From: Monoglobus sp964442605
Lineage (GTDB): Bacteria > Bacillota > Clostridia > Monoglobales > Monoglobaceae
Direction of reading: 5' to 3'
DNA: 64,000 nucleotides
NCBI GenBank assembly: GCA_964442605.1
Contig: CAYTZR010000002.1
Span: forward strand, 39,759-103,758
The notes below the pieces were generated by a model. That model was given only the letters and a program-made list of their open reading frames with translations, was not told the origin of the DNA and searched no databases. Shown here in pieces: positions 24,696-32,736 of the stretch (positions within the stretch are counted from its first letter, which is position 1; every line of letters begins with the position of its first letter). The position numbers and the translations under genes are program-made.

Positions 24696-25454
24696 ATGGA
24701 ACATTTGAATTTTAAGGTTTTGGACTTTGAGGGACCGCTTGATTTGCTTCTGGCATTAATCAGAAAAAATAAGGTCAGCATTTACGACATACCTATTAAT
24801 CTGATTGTTGATCAGTATTTTCACGTCATGCGGCAAATGAAGGAGTATAACCTTGATATAGCCAGCGAGTTTTTGGTGCTCGCCGCAACCTTGCTCAGCA
24901 TTAAGTCAAGAATGTTACTGCCGAAGCCTGAGGAGGAAGAAGACGATGACCCGCGAGAGGAGCTTGTTAAGAGGCTTGAGGAATATAAGCGTGTCAAAGC
25001 CGCCGCTGAATTTCTCAACGCCAGGAAAAACATAGGCGACTCGCTGTTCTTTAAAGAGCCTGATCAAATTGAAAGACCGCCTGCCGAATGGAATTATTCA
25101 AAGCTCACACCTGAAAATCTGGTTTTGGCTTATAAGCAGGCGTATCAAAAGCTGGAACGCAGGCTTCCGCCGCCAAGGGCTTCATTTGTCGGAATTGTAG
25201 GGCATGAGAAGGTTTCGGTTCGCTCAAGGGCAAAGCGGATATGGGACAGGCTTATAAGTCGTACACGGGTAATGTTTAAGGAACTGTTTGTGGGAGCGAA
25301 GTCAAAGGCTGAGGCTGTTGCGTCATTTTTGGCTGTGCTTGAGATGGTAAGACTTAACCAGATTAATGTTGAGTATGATGAGAGCGGCGACTTTTCAAAT
25401 CCGATTGTAACGCGAGGCGACTCGGAACCGGACTTGAGCGTAATCGAGGAATAA
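24696..25454 (+). CDS. scpA: Segregation and condensation protein A
   Basis: ScpA (252 aa) is the kleisin that bridges the SMC heads in the condensin complex. The N-terminal FEGPLDLLLALIRKNKVSIYDIPI is the family hallmark and binds the SMC neck, followed by the LAATLLSIKSRMLLPKP segment; the C-terminal winged helix has AVASFLAVLEMVRLNQI. scpB follows 30 bases later, and smc itself is 17 kb away in the window. The ribosome site (AGGATAAG) is weak and the start has no close alternative. Confidence 0.95.
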   Translation: MEHLNFKVLDFEGPLDLLLALIRKNKVSIYDIPINLIVDQYFHVMRQMKEYNLDIASEFLVLAATLLSIKSRMLLPKPEEEEDDDPREELVKRLEEYKRVKAAAEFLNARKNIGDSLFFKEPDQIERPPAEWNYSKLTPENLVLAYKQAYQKLERRLPPPRASFVGIVGHEKVSVRSRAKRIWDRLISRTRVMFKELFVGAKSKAEAVASFLAVLEMVRLNQINVEYDESGDFSNPIVTRGDSEPDLSVIEE

Positions 25455-25484
25455 GTAACTCAGGAATAATAAGGAGAAGAGGTA

Positions 25485-26066
25485 ATGGAAACCGATGCGG
25501 AGGTCAGAAGAATTCAGTCGATAATCGAAGCGTTGCTATTCGCGGCAGGCGAGGCGGTTGAGCTGGAAAAAATAGCTGACATTGTTGATGTTGACAAAAA
25601 GTCTCTAACCAAAATAATTAAAAAAATGATGGATGAATACGATTATGAAAAACGGGGTATTCATATAATAAAGCTGGAAAATTCCTACAGGATGTGTACC
25701 AGAGGCGAGTATAAGGACTATGTATCACAGCTTCTAAAGCCGGGGCGTAAGCTGCAGCTTTCAAACGCGGCGATTGAGGTGCTTGCTATTGTCGCGTACA
25801 AGCAGCCCGTCACACGTTCAACAATTGAACATATTCGCGGTGTGAATTGCGACTATATAGTAAATCGTTTGATAGAGCGGCGTTTTATAGATGAGGTGGG
25901 GCGGCTGAACGACGCGCCGGGAAGACCGATTTTGTTCGGAACCACCAAAGAGTTTTTGCAGACGTTTGGTATTGAGAGCATAAGCGATCTGCCTGAATTT
26001 GAAACATTGGCAGTACCCGAAGACGATATTGACGCTCCTGAAGGTATTGAGCCGGAAGAGGTTTAA
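25485..26066 (+). CDS. scpB: Segregation and condensation protein B
   Basis: ScpB (193 aa) forms dimers on the central region of ScpA. The pattern SIIEALLFAAGEAVELEKI at the N-terminus, AIEVLAIVAYKQPVTRSTIEHIRGVNCD in the middle, and RRFIDEVGRLNDAPGRPILFGTT is diagnostic of its two winged-helix domains. It ends in an acidic tail. A GGAGAAGAGG region provides the ribosome site. The DUF2953 gene starts 3 bases after its stop, so scpAB leads into a sporulation-type gene pair. Confidence 0.96.
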   Translation: METDAEVRRIQSIIEALLFAAGEAVELEKIADIVDVDKKSLTKIIKKMMDEYDYEKRGIHIIKLENSYRMCTRGEYKDYVSQLLKPGRKLQLSNAAIEVLAIVAYKQPVTRSTIEHIRGVNCDYIVNRLIERRFIDEVGRLNDAPGRPILFGTTKEFLQTFGIESISDLPEFETLAVPEDDIDAPEGIEPEEV

Positions 26067-26069
26067 GCC

Positions 26070-26807
26070 ATGTATACAGTATTAATAATAGTCGGAATAA
26101 TTGTCTTTATTATCGCTTTTATACTGTGGTCAACCATAACCGTTGAAATAGCCTCAAACGGCAAAAAAACCATAATAACTTTAAGTATGTACCGTTTTAT
26201 CAAATATGAAATCGTGTTGCCCGAGAAAGATAAAGCTTCGGAGCCTAAAAATGATGCTGATGCTTCCGCTTCGGATAATAAACCGGATAATGAACAGGAT
26301 AACGAATCAGACAATGAATCGAAAAGGTCTTCAAGGTTAAAGCGTGAGCTTTCAAGTATGTGGGACAGTGAGACGCGTTTTTTCGATATACCGCAGATAA
26401 AAAAGGTGTTTAACAAGTATATGAGCTTGGCAAAGAGCGGAAAGTCGGCAGTCGGCAGCTTTTTAAAGCATCTCAGACGGAAAATCAGAGTGGCAAGGTT
26501 TGATATATATTTAAGGTTCGGCATGGGAGAGCCTGACAAAACGGGTATCGCCTATGGTGCTGTGTGCGGATTGGCGGGTGCGTTAATACCTCCGCTGAGG
26601 GGATATTTTAAAATGGAAAATGAGTTCGGCTTATATTTGGATCCGAACTATGTTGCAAAATGCTTTGCGTTTGAAGCGGGAAGTATAATTAAAACGAGAG
26701 GCGCTTATGTTATCAATGCTTTAGTCGCGGCTCTTGCGGTTTTTATAATAAATTATGTTAAAGGAAGTGTAAAAAATGTCAGAAATTTCAGACAAGCATC
26801 CGATTGA
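26070..26807 (+). CDS. DUF2953 family membrane protein (YtfI-like)
   Basis: A 245-aa protein with an N-terminal transmembrane segment (about 3-22), a highly acidic/Asn-rich stretch (about 53-85), a DUF2953-type domain with KIRVARFDIYLRFGMGEPDKTGIAYGA, and a C-terminal hydrophobic segment (about 212-230). In Bacillus the equivalent ytfI precedes ytfJ, the same order as here. Its 3' end overlaps the start of the GerW gene by 32 bases, which indicates coupling. The molecular function is unknown; a role in the forming spore is inferred from context. Confidence 0.82.
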   Translation: MYTVLIIVGIIVFIIAFILWSTITVEIASNGKKTIITLSMYRFIKYEIVLPEKDKASEPKNDADASASDNKPDNEQDNESDNESKRSSRLKRELSSMWDSETRFFDIPQIKKVFNKYMSLAKSGKSAVGSFLKHLRRKIRVARFDIYLRFGMGEPDKTGIAYGAVCGLAGALIPPLRGYFKMENEFGLYLDPNYVAKCFAFEAGSIIKTRGAYVINALVAALAVFIINYVKGSVKNVRNFRQASD

Positions 26808-27318
26808 AGGTATTATGGCATCGGCAATGCAGGGACTTAGGGACATGATAGACGCTAATACAATAGTCGGTAGTCCTATAAACACCTCGGACGGCACGGT
26901 AATAATGCCGATTTCAAAGGTTGCGCTGGGCTTTGGCGTAGGCGGCTGTGAGTTCCCGAATAACAAGCGTCTTTCAAGCGGAGAGTCAAAGGATACAAAT
27001 AATCTTTTCGGGGGAGGAACCGGAGGCGGTTTGTCGTTAACGCCGGTTGGCTTTTTGGTTGTCGGCGGCGGAAAAATAAGAATGGTTCCTGTGAGTGAGG
27101 AAAACAGTATTTATGACAGGATTATTGATGCTGTACCTACCGCAATCGATAAAATAAGCGAGCTTGTATCTTCTGCAAAATCCGGTAAGCGTACTGTCGT
27201 CGCCGATGATGTTCAGGATGAGGATTTCAATGATGATGAATATGAAGATGAATATGAATTTGAAGATGAAGAGAACGCTTCGGACTTTGATGACGGCGTT
27301 GAGTATAATCCGGAATAA
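26776..27318 (+). CDS. GerW family sporulation protein (YtfJ)
   Basis: A 180-aa protein beginning HPIEGIMASAMQGLRDMIDANTIVG, with the conserved GTVIMPISKVALGFGVGG and the glycine-rich GGTGGGLSLTPVGFLVV of the YtfJ/GerW family. The C-terminal 45 residues are almost all Asp/Glu. In Bacillus GerW is needed for normal germination through the L-alanine receptor. AAGGAAG, 8 bases upstream, lies inside the DUF2953 gene. A hairpin terminator follows 24 bases after the stop. Confidence 0.92.
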   Translation: MSEISDKHPIEGIMASAMQGLRDMIDANTIVGSPINTSDGTVIMPISKVALGFGVGGCEFPNNKRLSSGESKDTNNLFGGGTGGGLSLTPVGFLVVGGGKIRMVPVSEENSIYDRIIDAVPTAIDKISELVSSAKSGKRTVVADDVQDEDFNDDEYEDEYEFEDEENASDFDDGVEYNPE

Positions 27319-27341
27319 TTAATAAACTGTGATATTTAATG

Positions 27342-27370
27342 CGGACAATTTCGGTTGTCCGTATTTGTAT
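27342..27370 (+). terminator. Terminator of the scpAB-gerW operon
   Basis: A 7-bp stem CGGACAA/TTGTCCG (27342-27348 with 27355-27361) has a 6-base loop, then TATTTGTAT. The T tract is modest. Confidence 0.55.
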
Positions 27371-27392
27371 GCATACTTAATATAATTCTGAA

Positions 27393-27414
27393 TATACTTT
27401 TCATGGAAAGTATA
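27393..27414. repeat. 8-bp inverted repeat just upstream of the dacF-like gene
   Basis: TATACTTT and AAAGTATA flank the 6 bases TCATGG, ending 3 bases before the GGAG ribosome site. It may be an operator or a translation-modulating hairpin. Confidence 0.4.
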
Positions 27415-27428
27415 AACGGAGATGAAAA

Positions 27429-28598
27429 GTGAAAATGATAAACAGATTTGTAAAGATAATATCGATATTAACCGTTTGGATTTTTGTCATTTTAATTTGC
27501 TGTCCCGTCTACGCTGTTGACACATCGGCACAGGCTGTTGTTGTAATTGAGCGGCAGTCCGGCAGAGTACTCTATAACAAAAACGGTGACATGGAGCTTC
27601 CTATGGCTAGCACGACAAAGATTATGACGGCATATATCGCGATAAAGTATGGAAACCTCGGTGATATTGTCGAGGTAAGCGAGAACGCCGCGAGCGTTGA
27701 AGGCTCAAGTATGTATCTTGAAAAGGGAGAGCATATTACCCTTGAAAACATGTTATACGGTCTGATGCTGCTTTCGGGCAATGACGCGGCGGTAGCTATT
27801 GCCGAGGCTGTCGGCGGCAGCGTTGAAAGATTTGTTGAGATGATGAATGAGACAGCGGCTGATATGGGTCTTACTCATACTCATTTCGATAACCCCAACG
27901 GGTTGCCCTCAGATACACATTATACCACAGCCTCAGAGCTTGCCGTAATTACAAAAGAAGCTCTCAGCGAGCCTAAGTTTGCTGAGATTGCGGCTACAAT
28001 GACAAAATCCATACCGTGGGAGGGCAAGGAATATAACCGAGAAATGACAAATCATAACAAGCTTTTGACAACTCTGGACGGTTGTGTAGGCGTAAAAACC
28101 GGATACACAACAGCCGCGGGCAGATGTCTTGTTTCCGCCGTAACACGAAACGGTATGACTTTAATTTGTGTCACATTGAACGATCCGAACGATTGGGATG
28201 ATCATACAAATTTACATAATGAGATGTTTGAAAAATACAGCCTTACCGATATAGTATCGGAAGAGTCCGTTGTTGATAAAATAACAGCGGCAGGAGGCTT
28301 GTTTGGCTATGCCGGGGTAAGCCCGGATAAGACATATACATTTCCGGTATCGGAGGAGGATGTAATAGAAGTCAAAACGGACATAAACGATGACCTGAGC
28401 TTTCCTGTTAAAGCCGGAGATATTGTAGGTTCCGGCGCTGTTGTTGTAAACGATGAAACTTACGGTAATTTTAACTTAATGTCCTGCGGTGATATTGACT
28501 TGGTAAAGCTTTCAAAAGAAACATTTACAGCCGATATAAAAAATAATGTACGATATGTATTCTCATATTGGTTAAAGCTCTTTCGGTCAATATCATAG
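27429..28598 (+). CDS. D-alanyl-D-alanine carboxypeptidase, DacF/DacB-type (penicillin-binding protein)
   Basis: A 389-aa exported S11 carboxypeptidase that trims the terminal D-Ala of muropeptides. It has a signal peptide ending at about VYA/V (29-30), the SxxK motif STTK (61-64), SGN (116-118) and KTG (223-225), and a C-terminal beta domain and amphipathic end typical of PBP5-like enzymes. DacF-type enzymes act in the spore cortex; the position after gerW hints at a sporulation role, but a vegetative DacA-like role cannot be excluded. The GTG start is chosen from GGAG at 7 bases; an ATG two codons later is possible. Confidence 0.9.
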   Translation: MKMINRFVKIISILTVWIFVILICCPVYAVDTSAQAVVVIERQSGRVLYNKNGDMELPMASTTKIMTAYIAIKYGNLGDIVEVSENAASVEGSSMYLEKGEHITLENMLYGLMLLSGNDAAVAIAEAVGGSVERFVEMMNETAADMGLTHTHFDNPNGLPSDTHYTTASELAVITKEALSEPKFAEIAATMTKSIPWEGKEYNREMTNHNKLLTTLDGCVGVKTGYTTAAGRCLVSAVTRNGMTLICVTLNDPNDWDDHTNLHNEMFEKYSLTDIVSEESVVDKITAAGGLFGYAGVSPDKTYTFPVSEEDVIEVKTDINDDLSFPVKAGDIVGSGAVVVNDETYGNFNLMSCGDIDLVKLSKETFTADIKNNVRYVFSYWLKLFRSIS

Positions 28599-28626
28599 AG
28601 GATAAATTAGGCGGTTTTTTCAGGAT

Positions 28627-29577
28627 TTAAAATCCGATACAATTCTCAGCCGAAAGCGCAGCGCCTATTATACCGGCATCGTTGCCTAAACGTGCGATTT
28701 CAAGCTTTGTCTGCCGTATATTTTTGCAGAAATAATTTTTTTCGCAATATTCCTTAATGGGATTTAGGAGATAGTCGCCCTCCTTACTTATACCGCCGCC
28801 TATTAACAGGATTTCCGGTTCAAATATATTGACAATACCGCAAATACCGTCCGCGACATATTTCAAATATTGACTCACAACAGCTTTTGCGGCTTCATCA
28901 CCCTGTTTTGCCGCGTCAAAAGCGGTGCGTCCGTCAATACATCCGCTTTCCGTATACGACTTTGCCATGAGTGAATTCGGGTTCTCCCGGATTGCGTCGG
29001 CGGTCTGCCATATAAGTCCGCTGACTGAACCGTATACCTCCCAGCAGCCTTTTTTGCCGCAGTTACATTCTCTCCCGCCGTAAATAAACGATGTATGCCC
29101 GACTTCCGCGCCCGCTCCGTTAAAGCCGCGATAAATTTTACCGTCAATTATTATTCCGCCGCCTATTCCCGTGCCGAGGGTTATAAATATAAAGTCCTTA
29201 ACATGCCTATCGCATACAGAGTATTCGCCATACGCGGCAGCGTTTGCGTCATTCTCTATATTGACCGGAAGGTCAATATACCTTTGCATTTCGGTTTTCA
29301 GCGGGACGTTTTTCCAGCCTAAGTTACCGGCATTAAGTACAATACCGTTAGTATTATCGATTGCGCCCGGGCTGCCGATGCCTATGGCTTTAATATCGGA
29401 TACCGTCAAGCCTTCCGCGTTTATAAGTATGCAGCAAGCGTCCGCTATATCCTTGACTATTACCTCAAAATGTCTGTCCGCCAGGGTAGGTGTTGAATAC
29501 TTTCTGATAATCTTTCCCGTATTATCTACAATTCCCGCCGCTATATTTGTGCCGCCCAAATCTATCCCTAAATACAT
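28627..29577 (-). CDS. ROK family glucokinase
   Basis: A 316-aa sugar kinase with the N-terminal ATP-binding GIDLGGTNIAAGIVD, the ROK zinc motif CNCGKKGCWE, the GTGIGGGIIIDGKIYRG loop and the ENDANAAAYGE catalytic-Asp region. Clostridial members of this kind phosphorylate glucose with ATP. It has no N-terminal helix-turn-helix, so it is a kinase and not a NagC-like repressor. GGAGG lies 6 bases upstream of the ATG, and it stands alone with its own promoter. Confidence 0.92.
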   Translation of the reverse strand: MYLGIDLGGTNIAAGIVDNTGKIIRKYSTPTLADRHFEVIVKDIADACCILINAEGLTVSDIKAIGIGSPGAIDNTNGIVLNAGNLGWKNVPLKTEMQRYIDLPVNIENDANAAAYGEYSVCDRHVKDFIFITLGTGIGGGIIIDGKIYRGFNGAGAEVGHTSFIYGGRECNCGKKGCWEVYGSVSGLIWQTADAIRENPNSLMAKSYTESGCIDGRTAFDAAKQGDEAAKAVVSQYLKYVADGICGIVNIFEPEILLIGGGISKEGDYLLNPIKEYCEKNYFCKNIRQTKLEIARLGNDAGIIGAALSAENCIGF

Positions 29578-29607
29578 AATTATCCTCCGATATATTTATT
29601 TAGGATA

Positions 29608-29636
29608 ATTTTATCATGATTTTACGCATTTGTAAA
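29608..29636 (-). promoter_or_regulatory. Promoter of the ROK glucokinase gene
   Basis: On the minus strand TTTACA (29631-29636) and TAAAAT (29608-29613) with a 17-base spacer. Confidence 0.65.
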
Positions 29637-29665
29637 GTACAAGTATCTATTTGTAAATAAATTGT

Positions 29666-30046
29666 TTAGAGCAGACTTTCTGCTGTTATGCGTTCATAAT
29701 ATGACAAATGCTTTATAAGTTGGTTGAACAGGACAAACTCACCAATAAAATCCTCTTTATCGGCTATTTCGGCATATTTTGCGCTTTGAAGCAGAGAAAT
29801 TTCAATTTCCTCCATTTGGTCTGTGTCCGCTGTTATTCCAATCCATGTTTTATCATCGTCCCATACGCTTTTAAGTTCACTAAGCTTATCGGAAATTTTT
29901 TGAAAATCATCGTCTTCATAGGCTGTCATAACAGCGATGTAGGTTTCATCTACAAGCTTGTCTATATCTGACATTTTTTGATAATGGAAGCATATTAAGA
30001 TTACGACCAAAGTCAGCATTACCACGGTAACAATTACTCTTTTCAT
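29666..30046 (-). CDS. DUF4363 family protein
   Basis: A 126-aa protein with one N-terminal transmembrane segment (about 4-20) and a helical extracytoplasmic domain whose pattern DIDKLVDETYIAV...KLSELKSVWDDDKTWIGI fits DUF4363. The gene begins 3 bases after the stop of the DUF421 gene and has its AGGAG inside it. This pair is frequent in sporulating Clostridia, suggesting joint function, which is unknown. Confidence 0.82.
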   Translation of the reverse strand: MKRVIVTVVMLTLVVILICFHYQKMSDIDKLVDETYIAVMTAYEDDDFQKISDKLSELKSVWDDDKTWIGITADTDQMEEIEISLLQSAKYAEIADKEDFIGEFVLFNQLIKHLSYYERITAESLL

Positions 30047-30049
30047 AGC

Positions 30050-30724
30050 TTACTTCTCCTTTTTAATAACGACTGCGTTGCCACTTTTGTCCGCGCCCAT
30101 ATAGAATACCTGTGATATTTTTTTGATGCCTTCTTTTTTGAGCTCGTCCATAAGCCAGCTCTTGGATAGCTTGAGGCGAATTAGATTGTTTTTTATAAGA
30201 TTACCGTTATCTATTATAATATAGCTTATCTCCGTGGGATTTACGTCAAGTCCCAAGTCTGAGGGAGTGACCGGACGGCTTATGGAATTTTGTATTACAC
30301 TGACGTTTCCATTGGTTTCCATAATAACATATTCCACATCGCTTAGCGACGCGGCACCTCGATTTCTGACTTCTTCCAAAAGATCGCCTATACTGTAACG
30401 TTGATTTTGCATTTCCTTTTGATTAATTTTGCCGTCGCTGAAAAATGTGCTCGGTTTTCCATAAAGCAATGACCGTATATTAATATTTTTGTAGGCGATA
30501 AATGACAGAAATACTTCTAAAAATAAAAGTATTACTATAGAAACAGCGGCGGTCAGAAATGGTGTACCGGGGTCAACAACCGGGTCTGCGGCAATCTCAG
30601 ATATGATAATCGTCACAACAAGCTCCGACGGCTCCAGCTCCGCGATTTGGCGCTTGCCCATAACTCTCAGGCAAAAAACCACAAGCACATACATTATAGC
30701 GGTTCTTATGACAGTTACTAACAT
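30050..30724 (-). CDS. DUF421 family membrane protein (YetF-like)
   Basis: A 224-aa protein with three N-terminal transmembrane segments containing the family motif LRVMGKRQIAELEPSELVVTIIISEIAADP, followed by a cytoplasmic tail of two repeats of the DUF421 fold (ending KLSKSWLMDELKKEGI and KISQVFYMGADKSGN). YetF relatives in Bacillus spore-formers have been linked to germination, though this is not established for this protein. The ATG at 30724 is chosen with AAGGA 9 bases upstream; an in-frame TTG at 30733 lies immediately after that site. Confidence 0.88.
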   Translation of the reverse strand: MLVTVIRTAIMYVLVVFCLRVMGKRQIAELEPSELVVTIIISEIAADPVVDPGTPFLTAAVSIVILLFLEVFLSFIAYKNINIRSLLYGKPSTFFSDGKINQKEMQNQRYSIGDLLEEVRNRGAASLSDVEYVIMETNGNVSVIQNSISRPVTPSDLGLDVNPTEISYIIIDNGNLIKNNLIRLKLSKSWLMDELKKEGIKKISQVFYMGADKSGNAVVIKKEK

Positions 30725-30773
30725 TGAAATCAATCCTTTTTATATTAGAATATTAATTAGTATTGCCAAATAA

Positions 30774-30808
30774 TAAAAAAATAACGACATAGTGTGAAAA
30801 CTATGCCG
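30774..30808 (-). terminator. Terminator of spoVM
   Basis: On the minus strand CGGCATAGT pairs with ACTATGTCG (one G-T) around TTTCAC, followed by TTATTTTTTTATT. It starts 8 bases after the spoVM stop codon. Confidence 0.88.
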
Positions 30809-30816
30809 CGTTTTGC

Positions 30817-30903
30817 TTATTCGTTCTTACACTTTTTTACGCCGAACATCAGTCTTAACATAACTCTTACCGGTTTTGGCGGTCTTACAACTACTATTTG
30901 CAT
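30817..30903 (-). CDS. spoVM: Stage V sporulation protein M (SpoVM), 28 aa
   Basis: A 28-codon gene beginning MQIVVVRPPK. Against Bacillus SpoVM it keeps Pro9, Lys10, Arg17, Met19 and Gly21 at the same positions, then a basic KK tail (23-24). SpoVM is an amphipathic helix that recognises the convex forespore membrane and anchors SpoIVA to start coat assembly. Support for a real gene: AAAGGAG 8 bases upstream (30912-30918), a strong terminator 8 bases downstream, and location 357 bases from the divergent spoIVA. It is below the length limit of most gene finders. Homology at this length is by eye, so it remains slightly uncertain. Confidence 0.8.
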   Translation of the reverse strand: MQIVVVRPPKPVRVMLRLMFGVKKCKNE

Positions 30904-30927
30904 ATGTACAACTCCTTTAAAATATTT

Positions 30928-31110
30928 TTATTTCATAACAAACCATACTCCGGCGGCTATAAGGGCTATGCCGAATATGATAATAAGCATATATGCCGGT
31001 ATGAGATTTGCGAGAAATATCCCCGCGCCCAGAGAAATCAATATCGGACCCAGAAGCCTTACGCAATGCTTTTTATTGTTCTTGCGATTATTTCTGAACA
31101 CGGTTTTCAC
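30928..31110 (-). CDS. Small membrane protein upstream of spoVM
   Basis: A 60-aa protein with a basic N-terminus (about 1-17, Arg/Lys/Asn-rich) and two hydrophobic segments (about 19-36 and 40-58) joined by IPA, giving a short hairpin in the membrane. Related short proteins of the form CLRLLGPILI...AGIWxL are familiar from clostridial genomes, but I know no function. The start is a GTG with AAGG nearby; a GTG three codons later has a better-spaced AGGTG. It precedes spoVM by 24 bases in the same direction, so the two are probably cotranscribed. Confidence 0.65.
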   Translation of the reverse strand: MKTVFRNNRKNNKKHCVRLLGPILISLGAGIFLANLIPAYMLIIIFGIALIAAGVWFVMK

Positions 31111-31161
31111 CTGCCTTAGTATAATATATTCAAAAACTTTGCTTTGGTTACGAATTTAATT

Positions 31162-31190
31162 TCATATTTGAGAGTTTATCCGCATATCAT
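31162..31190 (+). promoter_or_regulatory. Sigma-E-like promoter upstream of spoIVA
   Basis: TCATATT (31162-31168) matches the Bacillus sigma-E -35 consensus KMATATT exactly, and CATATCAT (31183-31190) matches CATACAHT at six of eight positions, with a 14-base spacer. spoIVA is a sigma-E gene in Bacillus, which supports the assignment. It ends 69 bases before the spoIVA ATG. Confidence 0.55.
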
Positions 31191-31259
31191 CTAATAAATT
31201 AAATGATTATGCCGGTATACTAAAGTAAGATAGTGTAAAGTAAGAAGGAGGAAATAAAA

Positions 31260-32723
31260 ATGCGAGATAACTTGTATAACGATATTGCACTGAGGACTCA
31301 GGGTGATATTTATATTGGGGTGGTGGGACCGGTGCGAACAGGAAAATCCACATTTATCAAAAGGTTCATGGATTTACTTGTGCTACCTAATATAGGAAAC
31401 GACTACAAGCGCGAAAGGGCAATGGACGAACTGCCGCAGTCAGCGGCGGGAAAAATGATTATGACGACTGAGCCCAAATTTATTCCAAACGAGGCGGCGC
31501 AGATAACGATTGGCAATCATGCCAGTCTTAAGGTTAGAATGATTGACTGTGTTGGTTACATTGTTCCGAGCGCTCTCGGACATATAGAAAATGAGATGCC
31601 GCGAATGGTTATGACGCCATGGTCGGCAAATCCTATGCAGTTTGAACAGGCTGCGGAAATCGGTACGCGAAAGGTAATATCTGAGCACTCAACCGTTGGC
31701 GTTGTTGTTACTACGGACGGAAGTATAACCGACATTCCGCGTGAGGATTATGAGAGCGCGGAGGAACGTGTGATTAACGAGCTGTCCGCGATGAAAAAGC
31801 CGTTCGTCATACTTTTAAACACAGTAAATCCGCACACCGAAAGCGTGAAAAATTTGGCAAACGCACTGTGTTCAAAGTACGGAGCAACGGTGATACCTGT
31901 GAGTTGCTCGGAAATGACGCAGGAGGATATAAACGGTATCATGGAAAAAATATTGTATGAATTTCCATTGATGGAGCTGTCCGTATCGGTTCCCAAATGG
32001 CTTAGCTCCGTGGACAACAGCGATATAGCCGAGGAAATATACAGTGTTATGGAAAACGCGAATAAGATTTCCGACATCAAAGGACTGCCTGAAATTTTAC
32101 GGGAGGAATGCGGGTTTGTCAGCAGCGCTAGTATAGCGGAGGTCAATCCCGGTTATGGCGAGGCAAGGATAGAAATAAGCGTTCCCGACAGTCTGTTTTA
32201 TAAGACTCTAAACGAGAGATCGGGTCTTGAAATAAACGATCGTCAGGCGCTTTTAAGGACGCTTGAGGAGCTTGCGGGGATGAAGCGGAAATATGAAAAG
32301 GTTGCCTGCGCTCTCGATGAGGTTGAAAGAAAGGGCTATGGCATAGTCTATCCATCAATCGATGAGCTGTCGCTCGAGGAGCCCGAAATCATCAAGCAGG
32401 GCAGCAGGTTTGGTGTGCGCCTAAAGGCAGGCGCTACCTCGGTACATATGATAAAAGCGGATATAAAGACAGAGGTAAGTCCGCTGGTTGGAACAGAGCG
32501 TCAATCGGAGGAACTTGTTGAGTATCTTATGAGGGGCTTTGAGGATGATCCAAAGCAAATATGGCAATCCAATATTTTCGGAAAGTCACTGCATGAGCTT
32601 GTGAACGAGGGCTTACATAACAAGCTTGCTAAAATGCCTGATGATGCTCAACAAAAGCTGCGCGAAACCTTGGAACGCATAATCAACGAGGGCAGCGGCG
32701 GATTGATTTGTATCATATTGTAG
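31260..32723 (+). CDS. spoIVA: Stage IV sporulation protein A (SpoIVA), coat morphogenetic ATPase
   Basis: A 487-aa protein that polymerises on the forespore surface with ATP hydrolysis and forms the coat basement layer. The N-terminal P-loop is GPVRTGKS (23-30), within IYIGVVGPVRTGKSTFIKRF; MIDCVGYIVPSALGH and MVMTPWSANPMQFEQAAEIGT are further signatures of the TRAFAC-like domain. The C-terminal region, which in Bacillus contacts SpoVM, is intact and ends with a hydrophobic LICIIL. Length equals that of Bacillus SpoIVA. An AAGGAGG ribosome site is 8 bases upstream. It is divergent from spoVM. Confidence 0.97.
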   Translation: MRDNLYNDIALRTQGDIYIGVVGPVRTGKSTFIKRFMDLLVLPNIGNDYKRERAMDELPQSAAGKMIMTTEPKFIPNEAAQITIGNHASLKVRMIDCVGYIVPSALGHIENEMPRMVMTPWSANPMQFEQAAEIGTRKVISEHSTVGVVVTTDGSITDIPREDYESAEERVINELSAMKKPFVILLNTVNPHTESVKNLANALCSKYGATVIPVSCSEMTQEDINGIMEKILYEFPLMELSVSVPKWLSSVDNSDIAEEIYSVMENANKISDIKGLPEILREECGFVSSASIAEVNPGYGEARIEISVPDSLFYKTLNERSGLEINDRQALLRTLEELAGMKRKYEKVACALDEVERKGYGIVYPSIDELSLEEPEIIKQGSRFGVRLKAGATSVHMIKADIKTEVSPLVGTERQSEELVEYLMRGFEDDPKQIWQSNIFGKSLHELVNEGLHNKLAKMPDDAQQKLRETLERIINEGSGGLICIIL

Positions 32724-32736
32724 AGGTTAAGGCTTA

